A DNA stretch of 5,336 bases from Chitinophagaceae bacterium. Lineage in GTDB: Bacteria > Bacteroidota > Bacteroidia > Chitinophagales > Chitinophagaceae. Under the pieces are notes generated by a model, which ran no database searches, was not told where the DNA came from, and saw only the letters and a program-made list of their open reading frames with translations. The position numbers and the translations under genes are program-made. Of this stretch, positions 1 to 5,336 are shown piece by piece. The stretch's first letter is position 1. Every line of letters begins with the position of its first letter. Location: positions 1 to 5,336 of the forward strand of contig JAEUVL010000499.1 in assembly GCA_016786965.1 (NCBI GenBank). Reading direction: 5' to 3'.

Positions 1-201
1 AAGAGCTTGTCTGATGATGAAAGAAAGTTCGGTTGTCCCAAAGACTTTATTGTTACGGTGCGGGAGTTTGAATTTGCTGCTGGTGCTGGTTTTGTCATTC
101 CTATTCTTGGCGAAATGATGCGAATGCCCGGCCTTCCTGCCATACCGGCGGCAGAAGGAATTGATATTGATGCGAAGGGCGTCATTACAGGATTGAGCTA
201 G
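1..201 (+). CDS. fhs: Formate--tetrahydrofolate ligase, C-terminal part (5' end outside window)
   Basis: This is the last 66 codons of formate--tetrahydrofolate ligase (10-formyl-THF synthetase, EC 6.3.4.3). The cytoplasmic enzyme uses ATP to join formate to tetrahydrofolate, feeding purine and other one-carbon synthesis. The reading frame is open from base 1 and ends at TAG 199-201. It shows the diagnostic C-terminal block of the family: PKDFIVTVRE, then AGAGFVIPILGEMMRMPGLP, then IPAAEGIDID and a final ITGLS close to the usual 'KITGLF' ending. The full family protein is about 550-560 residues, so roughly 490 lie upstream. A TTG at base 7 is only an internal codon, not a start. The gene converges on the antiporter with four bases between the stops, and I see no separate terminator. 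The match is strong although the active-site (ATP-binding) part is out of view. Confidence 0.93.
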   Translation, partial: KSLSDDERKFGCPKDFIVTVREFEFAAGAGFVIPILGEMMRMPGLPAIPAAEGIDIDAKGVITGLS

Positions 202-205
202 CCGG

Positions 206-1669
206 TCATTTTATATCCAGTATATCTGCAAACTCTTCCATGTCTTCATCACTGCCCGATAATACCATCAGGTGATCTCCTTCGAGTAGTTTATCCGATC
301 CGGTTGGCTGAATGTATTGCCCGTTTCGCTTGATAGATAAGATGTGTACTGAAGGGGGGAAATGCAGGTCTACAATTCTTTTCCCGATCGCTTTTGATCC
401 GGCTGCGATCAGCATTTCTTTCATTTCATCAGCCACATAGGCGGTACCCGGTGCCGCATCGTCGCTTACTTCTGCAGGTGGTTCTGTTACCCGCAGCCAT
501 TTAGCCATAAGCGGCAGCGTGGTACCCTGTAATATCACGGAAGAGATCGCAATAAAAAATACCAGGTTGAAGATCAGCCGACCTTCCCCGAGTCCTGCTA
601 TGAGCGGATAGGTGGCAAACACAATCGGTACGCCACCCCGCAAACCCACCCAAGAGATGAATAGTTTACTTCTGATGCTGGCACTAGAAAAAGCAAGGGC
701 AGTGAATACACCAGCGGGACGGGCAACGAATATTAAGAAGGCAGAGATCAGCAGTCCGGCGCCCATTACCGGCACTATTTCTGACGGGTATACAAATAAT
801 CCCAGCGTAAGAAATAAAACGATCTGCATGAGCCAGGCCTGTCCGTCATAGAATTTGACCAGGCTTCGTTTATGAATAAAATCACGGTTGCCCAAGATCA
901 ATGCAGAAAGATAAATGGCAAGAAAACCATTGCCGCCAATAACATGGGTGGCCGAATAAGTAAACATGGCAAGGCCCAATACAAGTACGGGGTACAAGCC
1001 ATCACTGTCCAGCTTAATATTATTTATCAGCCAATGGCTCAGCCGGCCCATTGCATAGCCCATTGCCGCGCCGATCATGAACTCTTTAAAAAAATGAAAT
1101 ATAAAATTTAACCCGTCAAAATGACCAGTAGCGATAATACCTGTAAGAGACACCGTAAGGAAATAAGCCATTGGATCATTACTGCCGCTTTCAAATTCCA
1201 ATACTGATCCTACTTTTCCTTTTAGTTTAACACCCCGGCTCCGCAAAATAGAAAATACTGCTGCCGCATCTGTAGCAGAAACTATTGCGCCTAACAATAA
1301 TCCTTCCAGTAAAGTGAAATTGAAAAAGAAGTGTACAAAGAGCCCCACAGCCAATGCTGTGATAAATACGCCAATGGTAGAAAGAGAAATACCCCGCCAT
1401 ACGACGGGCCGGATGGTTTCCCAGTTAGTATCAAGACCTCCGGAGAATAAAATAAAGTTCAGTGCGGTGATACCAACGAACTGTGCAATATTCGGATCAT
1501 CAAAATAGATATTGCCGATACCTTCGGAACCAGCCAGTATGCCAACTATTAAAAATAAAATAAGGGTGGGTACACCAAACCTGCTCGATGTTTTACCCGC
1601 CAGGATACTGGTGAGTAACAGTAAAGAGCCTGCCAGCAGTATATTTTCAGGCGATACCATCATACACAT
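206..1669 (-). CDS. nhaP2: Potassium/proton antiporter, CPA1 family (NhaP2/CvrA-like) with RCK_C domain
   Basis: This 487-residue inner-membrane protein exchanges monovalent cations, probably K+, for protons. Residues about 8-390 form the Na_H_Exchanger domain with many hydrophobic helices. Key family motifs are visible: SATDAAAVFS at 131-140, ESGSNDPMA at 160-168 (the N164-D165 pair is the expected ion/proton site) and SWVGLRGGVP at 339-348. Residues about 409-485 match a TrkA-C/RCK_C ligand-binding domain, including SIKRNGQYIQP and the LLEGDHLMVLSG strand. Family knowledge: NhaP2/CvrA proteins of gamma-proteobacteria run to about 570-580 residues with an extra CorC-like C-terminal domain. 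This one stops after RCK_C, so the assignment is to the group rather than a strict orthologue. The start at 1669 (MCMMVS) is the first in-frame ATG; M3 or M4 is equally possible because no clear ribosome site is seen. A 36-residue membrane protein gene lies 46 bases upstream on the same strand. Substrate preference (K+ versus Na+) is inferred. Confidence 0.9.
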   Translation of the reverse strand: MCMMVSPENILLAGSLLLLTSILAGKTSSRFGVPTLILFLIVGILAGSEGIGNIYFDDPNIAQFVGITALNFILFSGGLDTNWETIRPVVWRGISLSTIGVFITALAVGLFVHFFFNFTLLEGLLLGAIVSATDAAAVFSILRSRGVKLKGKVGSVLEFESGSNDPMAYFLTVSLTGIIATGHFDGLNFIFHFFKEFMIGAAMGYAMGRLSHWLINNIKLDSDGLYPVLVLGLAMFTYSATHVIGGNGFLAIYLSALILGNRDFIHKRSLVKFYDGQAWLMQIVLFLTLGLFVYPSEIVPVMGAGLLISAFLIFVARPAGVFTALAFSSASIRSKLFISWVGLRGGVPIVFATYPLIAGLGEGRLIFNLVFFIAISSVILQGTTLPLMAKWLRVTEPPAEVSDDAAPGTAYVADEMKEMLIAAGSKAIGKRIVDLHFPPSVHILSIKRNGQYIQPTGSDKLLEGDHLMVLSGSDEDMEEFADILDIK

Positions 1670-1715
1670 TCATTTGGGTTAACGATCAATCTCCCACCCT
1701 TACCAAAGTTCTGCT

Positions 1716-1826
1716 TTAGTCGGCAGAGTCTTTCTTTCTGTCACGGTTATTAATAAATACGAGCAGGGAAATAACAAGGAAGATAGATCCCACGACGACC
1801 AATGCCGTTATTAAAGTAGCATTCAT
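1716..1826 (-). CDS. Small single-pass membrane protein, 36 aa, upstream of antiporter
   Basis: This is a short open frame with ATG at 1826-1824 and TAA at 1718-1716. It begins MNATLITALVVVGSIF, has an uninterrupted hydrophobic helix at about residues 4-25, and then a charged tail NNRDRKKDSAD. The positive charges after the helix predict a cytoplasmic C-terminus (positive-inside rule). The start is preceded by an A-rich stretch (ACTAAAAGAAAATTGT), as is common before Bacteroidota genes. It lies 46 bases before the antiporter on the same strand with no terminator between, so co-transcription is plausible. By analogy with tiny accessory subunits of transporters such as KdpF, it could stabilise or regulate the antiporter, but that is inference. 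I do not recognise a named family. The clean helix-plus-basic-tail layout argues that it is a real gene rather than a chance frame. Confidence 0.66.
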   Translation of the reverse strand: MNATLITALVVVGSIFLVISLLVFINNRDRKKDSAD

Positions 1827-1848
1827 ACAATTTTCTTTTAGTAAATGA

Positions 1849-1873
1849 ATAAGTACTTATATGCCGGGGCATA
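1849..1873. promoter_or_regulatory. Two adjoining palindromes upstream of the small membrane protein gene
   Basis: Bases 1849-1860 (ATAAGTACTTAT) form a perfect 12-bp palindrome. It runs directly into a second dyad, TATGC (1860-1864) / GCATA (1869-1873) with a CGGG loop. They sit 23-47 bases upstream of the 36-aa gene start and 37 or more bases past the stop of the preceding gene. They could be a regulator-binding site, or the second dyad a weak 3' hairpin. No good Bacteroidota promoter (TTTG ... TAnnTTTG) can be placed with correct spacing, so the role is uncertain. Confidence 0.3.
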
Positions 1874-1909
1874 CAAATACAATGAGTGATATACAAAAGC
1901 AGAATACTA

Positions 1910-2263
1910 TTACCAGAAATGGTGGGAAGGATAAATATAAAAGAGGTAATCCTTGCGCAGCCTGGCAGATTCCCTGAGCTGTGCATTATTGAGGAGGTCA
2001 GCGCCGTATACGAAAGAAGCGGCTGCTTGTAATATTACAGGTGAAAATGATTTTTGTACCAGGATATGGGCACCCGACACTACCGGCACCTGCACTCTTT
2101 CCAGTTCTGCGTTTGGAAGTTTGTCCTGGTAAGAAACAATGGTTCTTTCAGCAAATGTTGTCGCTGCCGCCGAAGGAGCGGCCAGCAGTGGCTGCACACA
2201 CTGACAGATAAATGCCAGTATAAAAACCAGCAGGGTAATTCTTATTTGTCTCTTACCAATCAT
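1910..2263 (-). CDS. Small exported hypothetical protein, 117 aa
   Basis: I do not recognise this protein. From ATG 2263 it encodes 117 residues. A short basic N-terminus (MIGKRQIR) is followed by a hydrophobic stretch at residues 9-28 and then a small-residue segment AAPSAAA, fitting a Sec signal peptide with signal-peptidase I cleavage around residues 29-34. The two cysteines in the hydrophobic core (C20, C22) do not make a lipobox. The mature part is about 85 residues, cysteine-free and mixed in charge, ending in an aromatic, basic tail (RLRKDYLFYIYPSHHFW). The frame stays open upstream to a TTG at 2329, which would add 22 residues before the signal sequence. I prefer 2263 because it puts the signal peptide at the N-terminus, though neither start has a visible ribosome site. 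The gene stands alone between spacers of 128 and 83 bases. Location is envelope or extracellular; function is unknown. Confidence 0.6.
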   Translation of the reverse strand: MIGKRQIRITLLVFILAFICQCVQPLLAAPSAAATTFAERTIVSYQDKLPNAELERVQVPVVSGAHILVQKSFSPVILQAAASFVYGADLLNNAQLRESARLRKDYLFYIYPSHHFW

Positions 2264-2338
2264 TCCGGTAAAGATACGGATTGAAGGCCGGAGGGGCAGA
2301 GAGGCTTTGTCAGGGCTCTGTCTTTTCAATGCAATAAT

Positions 2339-2370
2339 GTTTCAGTGGCAGAAAAATCTGCCACTGAAAC
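2339..2370 (-). terminator. Perfect 14-bp hairpin after the DNase II gene, probable terminator
   Basis: GTTTCAGTGGCAGA (2339-2352) and its exact reverse complement TCTGCCACTGAAAC (2357-2370) enclose a 4-base AAAA loop. On the minus strand the hairpin begins 21 bases after the DNase II stop codon, the position expected for an intrinsic terminator. The tail after the stem on that strand is only weakly T-rich (ATTATTG). The clear T-run (TTTTTT) comes before the stem instead. Termination is therefore likely but not certain; protection of the mRNA 3' end is an alternative. Confidence 0.55.
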
Positions 2371-2391
2371 AAAAAATGCTGGTACAAAAAA

Positions 2392-3612
2392 TTATTCGCC
2401 GTTAGGTCCTGTTTCCGGTGCGGTATCACCTTTCAGTAAAGCGGTAAGGCTTTCAAACATCGCTTTGTTATCCAGCACATAGAATAAACCGCCACGGCCG
2501 TTCTGGCTGCTGGAACAGGTTTGTCCTTTATATGCATAATCGGGACCCAAAGCTCCCTGCTGGTTCATATCACCAAAGATGCAAAGAGTGTGTTTGCCAT
2601 TATCTGTCACACCCAGCTTGGCGTGATTATGATTAGTGCCTTCGCCGCCGGTGAGGCCGATTGATTTTCCATCCCAGGTGCCACTGGTGGCAATAGCAAC
2701 TGCGCCGGGCTTAGGCAAACTGGAGGGCCAGCAGGCGATGGGAGTGGTGGCGCTGGTAGAATAAATGAATGGCTCTGCCCACCAGCTCGCTACCCGCAAG
2801 GGCAAAGAACCCAGCAATGCAGAAACTATCTGCCAGGGTGGTGCCGCCATTCCCGATGGTTTTGAAATGATTTTTACCCCGCTGGAAAGAGTGGCTTCAA
2901 TCATCGTAGTGCTTTTTGATTTTTTTCCCAGTTCTTTTACCAGTTCCTGCACATCAGCCGGACCACCATTCTGAACGATCTCGGGGTGTGCTGTATTGGT
3001 TACCACACTGGCATTATCCATTGCTTTCAAAATAGTAAGGAGATCATCCTTATTGATCTTTACTGCAAAGAAATGCTGGCTTACTTCCACATCATCATCC
3101 TTGATGGCGCCGAGTGTATTGCCATCATTTTTCCTGGGATGGGATTTACTGCCCGATGCTGGCCAGGATGGAGTGGACACCTGCATCACAAATCCTTCCC
3201 CTTCTTCATTCCAGGCCACCATGCCTTTGGAATGGCCCATTGGCGACGGTTCGGTCTTTATTGGATTGCCGTAAAACTGGTCGTTCCATAACACATAATA
3301 ATAACCGGGATGCTCATACACTTGTGCAAAGGTGGCACCCAGCGGATCTGTTAAGGTAGCGCCTAAACATTCTTTTCCTTTTACCAGCGTGGGGTGCTTG
3401 CTGGTGGCAAAAACATATTGCTGGCTATGGCCGCTCTTGTATTCTTCTACCGTGCCGCCAAAAATGGCTTTGCTACCCACTTTGGGTGTCACTCCATCAT
3501 CGGTACAGCCGGGATAACTGGCTGCATTGAATTTAAAAGCGAATAACCAATCCACCGGTTCGTCTTTTCCTGCCATAGGTGTAGGCGCCGGTAATTTTTT
3601 TTCTGCACTCAT
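2392..3612 (-). CDS. Deoxyribonuclease II family protein (HxK phosphodiesterase fold)
   Basis: This 406-residue protein belongs to the DNase II family, metal-independent endonucleases of the phospholipase-D-like fold that cut DNA at acidic pH in animal lysosomes. The family marks appear in order. EPVDWLFAFKFN at 18-29 resembles the animal N-terminus 'QPVDWF..YK'. YYYVLWNDQ at 104-112 is followed by GHSKGMVAW at 126-134, the first HxK motif (H127, K129). VMQVSTPSWP at 142-151 resembles the 'HSVPHFP' block, and LRVASWWAEP lies at 272-281. NHNHAKLGV at 327-335 is the second, catalytic HxK (H330, K332), followed by CIFGDMNQQ at 344-352 and NGRGGLFYV at 371-379. Both HxK motifs are intact, so activity is plausible. 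No signal peptide or membrane helix is seen from the chosen start, unlike the animal enzymes. I chose ATG 3612 because the frame's earlier ATG (3669) lies inside a repeat and would add 19 residues that precede the conserved region. The gene lies 124 bases after a cytochrome lipoprotein gene and is followed by a strong hairpin. Confidence 0.86.
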   Translation of the reverse strand: MSAEKKLPAPTPMAGKDEPVDWLFAFKFNAASYPGCTDDGVTPKVGSKAIFGGTVEEYKSGHSQQYVFATSKHPTLVKGKECLGATLTDPLGATFAQVYEHPGYYYVLWNDQFYGNPIKTEPSPMGHSKGMVAWNEEGEGFVMQVSTPSWPASGSKSHPRKNDGNTLGAIKDDDVEVSQHFFAVKINKDDLLTILKAMDNASVVTNTAHPEIVQNGGPADVQELVKELGKKSKSTTMIEATLSSGVKIISKPSGMAAPPWQIVSALLGSLPLRVASWWAEPFIYSTSATTPIACWPSSLPKPGAVAIATSGTWDGKSIGLTGGEGTNHNHAKLGVTDNGKHTLCIFGDMNQQGALGPDYAYKGQTCSSSQNGRGGLFYVLDNKAMFESLTALLKGDTAPETGPNGE

Positions 3613-3646
3613 AATTATAAGGTGATTATAGTTATAGAATATTATT

Positions 3647-3718
3647 TTGCCACTAAGGCACAGAGGCACAAAGAAAAAATGATTAACCGAGCTTCGTTTC
3701 TTTGTGCCTTAGTGGCAA
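3647..3718. repeat. Imperfect palindromic interspersed repeat (GCCACTAAGGCACAAAG type)
   Basis: The left arm at 3647-3661 (TTGCCACTAAGGCAC) is the exact reverse complement of 3704-3718. Pairing continues with AAAGAAA (3670-3676) against TTTCTTT (3697-3703), after an 8-base insertion (AGAGGCAC, 3662-3669) in the left arm that duplicates the GGCAC block. The loop spans about 3677-3696. Translated on the plus strand it gives the strings ATKAQRHKEK and FLCALVA, which I recognise as typical of 'TTKAQRHKE...' repeat-derived spurious ORFs in many environmental bacteria. It fills most of the 124-base spacer, 18 bases beyond the cytochrome stop codon. It resembles a REP/MITE-like element and might also act as a 3' structure for that gene. 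Other copies must lie outside this window. Confidence 0.72.
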
Positions 3719-3736
3719 TAAAAGATTTATCTCCTG

Positions 3737-5143
3737 TTATATATTGCGTCTGTCAAGCGGGAATACTTTCTTCGGTGCTGGTGGTGGCACATTATCTTCC
3801 GCTTTCATAGCCTTAGGAGCCGGTTTCTTATTATAATCTGTATAGAATAATCCACCCTCTGTGTTTTTCCAGGTAGTGAAGTTCTGTACGGCCTCTGCCA
3901 TCTGCAAACAAAAGTCGGTGGACTGGTAATCTGGCCCATCGAAAGGTGTTCCGCATTTCAGGTTGCTGAACCAGCGCATCCAGCCGGCACTGCCGGGAGG
4001 ATCTACTTTCAATGTATCAGCATCAAAGAGAGGGCTGATAGGTGATCCTTGCGGGTACTCTGCTGTGGCATGACAGCTATAGCAGGAACTCATCGGGTTA
4101 TCTACCGGTCCATTCAGGCGGCCATTCCATCCCAGGTGGGTGGGTGGCAATTCGGTTGTATCGGGATTAATGATAGTTTCCAACAACTTGGTATTGATAA
4201 TCGTCTTAGTGGGCTGCTTGTTAGAAAAGTCAGTGTTGTTTTCAGGGTCTTGTCCCCACATCAGGCCAACGGGAACCAGGTTCTCCCATTTATTGGCTTT
4301 GTTCATTTTTCCATTGTACTGGAAGTTGCCAAATACCCATCCGTTCGGCGCCCTTTCATCCCGAATCATCACATCCATTTGTATCAATGCAGCTTTGATA
4401 TGGGTACGTTCGCTGGAGCCGAAGTTGTAAGTGGCATACGCATCCCACCAAATACCGTTTTGAAGGAAGGGCACTTGTTGCTCAGCGATTGGCTGCGGCA
4501 TAGAAAGAAACAAGAGTTTGAACAATACAGTACCGTTCTTAAAACCGGTACCCATTGCTTTTACATTCGGGTTGTCATGATCTTGCCATACCTGGCCGAT
4601 AGTATAACCAGCCATATCATTGAAGAACCCAACTGCCCAGGCACCACTGGTTGGATAGGTTTGCCCGGAAGCCAACTGTTTGGGTTGTACCGGTGCTTCT
4701 TTGGTCAGGCCATGAAAACCTTCGCGGCCATTGGGGCCATAGTGCTGCCAGGGCATGTGGTACCAGTTGCGGGTCTTGTTATTCTCGACCCGGAAGTCAA
4801 TATCTGTATTTCCTTCAAAGCAATACTGCTGTACGGCCAGCAGGTATTTTCTCCAGTCTTTTTTAAAGTCGATAGTAAAGAAATCTGGTAAAGGGGTGGT
4901 AGGTACTGTGGCGGGGTAGTCCTGGCTGAGTTTGAATACCTGGAAGCCGCTGTCGGCAGCTACCTGTGGCGATACCATGAATCCAAAATCGGGAAAAGGA
5001 TGTTCCCCATTAGTGGTGGTGGTGGTGCCGGTGCCGCCCATTTTGTTGTCACTGTCTTTTTTGTTAGAGTCGGTACAGGCGATCACTATTACCAGGATGG
5101 CGGTAAACAGCAAGCCTGCCGTTAAGATGGCTTTTTTGTGCAT
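3737..5143 (-). CDS. Mono-heme c-type cytochrome-like lipoprotein, function unknown
   Basis: The product is 468 residues from ATG 5143. It starts with a basic tip (MHKK), a hydrophobic core and a lipobox VIAC with C23 as the lipidation site, then a low-complexity Lys/Asp/Gly/Thr linker to about residue 48. This predicts a membrane-anchored lipoprotein facing the periplasm or cell surface. One heme-c attachment motif, CYSCH, lies at 354-358; the axial ligand opposite H358 is not identifiable. Further cysteines are C108, C397 and C412. The large region before the heme contains aromatic-rich blocks RNWYHMPWQHYGPNGREGFHG (125-145) and GAWAVGFFNDMAGYTIGQVW (167-186). These recall uncharacterised bacterial cytochrome-like proteins, but I cannot name the family. 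The C-terminus is proline/lysine-rich (PPPAPKKVFP). The frame extends upstream to 5239, but starting at 5143 places the signal sequence correctly. An electron-transfer or redox-enzyme role is inferred from the heme motif only. Confidence 0.82.
   Translation of the reverse strand: MHKKAILTAGLLFTAILVIVIACTDSNKKDSDNKMGGTGTTTTTNGEHPFPDFGFMVSPQVAADSGFQVFKLSQDYPATVPTTPLPDFFTIDFKKDWRKYLLAVQQYCFEGNTDIDFRVENNKTRNWYHMPWQHYGPNGREGFHGLTKEAPVQPKQLASGQTYPTSGAWAVGFFNDMAGYTIGQVWQDHDNPNVKAMGTGFKNGTVLFKLLFLSMPQPIAEQQVPFLQNGIWWDAYATYNFGSSERTHIKAALIQMDVMIRDERAPNGWVFGNFQYNGKMNKANKWENLVPVGLMWGQDPENNTDFSNKQPTKTIINTKLLETIINPDTTELPPTHLGWNGRLNGPVDNPMSSCYSCHATAEYPQGSPISPLFDADTLKVDPPGSAGWMRWFSNLKCGTPFDGPDYQSTDFCLQMAEAVQNFTTWKNTEGGLFYTDYNKKPAPKAMKAEDNVPPPAPKKVFPLDRRNI
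5013..5027. repeat. Short GGT/ACC trinucleotide tract in the lipoprotein linker
   Basis: About five tandem GTG/GGT units encode the threonine run (residues 40-44, within GTGTTTTTNG) of the linker that follows the lipidated cysteine on the minus strand. Because the unit is three bases, length changes would alter linker length without breaking the frame. Confidence 0.5.
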
Positions 5144-5336
5144 GATGGAAGAGGTTTTGTTGGTTAATATTTCGGGTTTAAAAGACATACTGACAACACA
5201 ATACCCTGTCAGGCTACTACAATACCTGCGGGCGGGCATAGCGTTATTTCTCGGTCACTCACAGGGTGATGACCAAAAACGAAAATGATGCACTGATCTT
5301 TTTCACCGGTAGATGGTTCAGATGTATCCCTTATTC

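Noticed and set aside
1874..1909. TTTG and TGTATTTG strings on the minus strand resembling a Bacteroidota promoter.
   Set aside because: The two boxes are only about 12 bases apart instead of roughly 19-21, and the -7 box deviates from TAnnTTTG.
1750..1986. A 78-codon minus-strand frame overlapping the small exported and small membrane protein genes.
   Set aside because: It crosses the end of one better-supported gene and most of another in a different frame, and its composition (scattered Cys, His and Tyr) looks random.
3622..3810. A 62-codon plus-strand frame containing ATKAQRHKEK and FLCALVA.
   Set aside because: The recognisable strings are the translation of the palindromic repeat, a common source of spurious ORFs. 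The rest overlaps the end of the cytochrome gene antisense.
4049..4891. A 280-codon open frame on the plus strand.
   Set aside because: It lies entirely antisense to the cytochrome lipoprotein gene, whose frame has a lipobox, a CxxCH motif and a coherent protein. The antisense translation shows no domain or motif.
5144..5239. An N-terminal extension of the cytochrome lipoprotein by 32 codons.
   Set aside because: It would bury the lipoprotein signal sequence 32 residues into the protein. The start at 5143 gives a standard signal peptide and lipobox.
5240..5336. Possible gene start or promoter at the right edge, including an ATG near 5312 on the plus strand and a 7-bp ACCCTGT/ACAGGGT inverted pair spanning about 5203-5268.
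   Set aside because: Only a few codons are visible before the window ends, the inverted pair is short and widely spaced, and no promoter consensus with proper spacing was found.

Overview
The window looks like a chromosomal segment from a Bacteroidota bacterium, most likely of the Chitinophagaceae type. This is inferred from moderate base composition, A/T-rich leaders without clear Shine-Dalgarno sequences, a lipoprotein with a typical Bacteroidota layout, and protein-level resemblance. No marker gene is present, so the taxonomy is tentative. I found no rRNA, tRNA, CRISPR array, transposase or integrase.

Layout, left to right. Positions 1-201 (+) hold the last 66 codons of formate--tetrahydrofolate ligase (fhs), a one-carbon metabolism gene. 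Everything else lies on the minus strand and is read right to left. Its order of transcription is: a mono-heme c-type cytochrome-like lipoprotein (5143-3737); a deoxyribonuclease II homologue (3612-2392); a small exported protein of unknown function (2263-1910); a 36-residue single-pass membrane protein (1826-1716); and a CPA1-type potassium/proton antiporter with a C-terminal RCK_C domain (1669-206). The antiporter and fhs converge, with only four bases between their stop codons.

The spacers carry the non-coding structure. Between the cytochrome and the DNase II gene (3613-3736) is an imperfect palindrome of the 'GCCACTAAGGCACAAAG' kind, which I take to be an interspersed repeat. Downstream of the DNase II gene is a perfect 14-bp hairpin with a 4-base loop (2339-2370), probably a terminator or 3'-end structure. 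Upstream of the small membrane protein lie two adjoining short palindromes (1849-1873). The 193 bases from the cytochrome start to the right edge (5144-5336) show no convincing gene or promoter.

Functionally, the best guess is two independent blocks. The tiny membrane protein plus the antiporter form a probable two-gene ion-homeostasis unit, separated by only 46 bases. The cytochrome lipoprotein and DNase II genes are adjacent and co-directional, but the repeat separates them, and nothing in the sequence proves a shared pathway. The most unusual item is the DNase II: the family is best known from animal lysosomes and is patchily distributed in bacteria. This copy keeps both HxK catalytic motifs and has no recognisable signal peptide.
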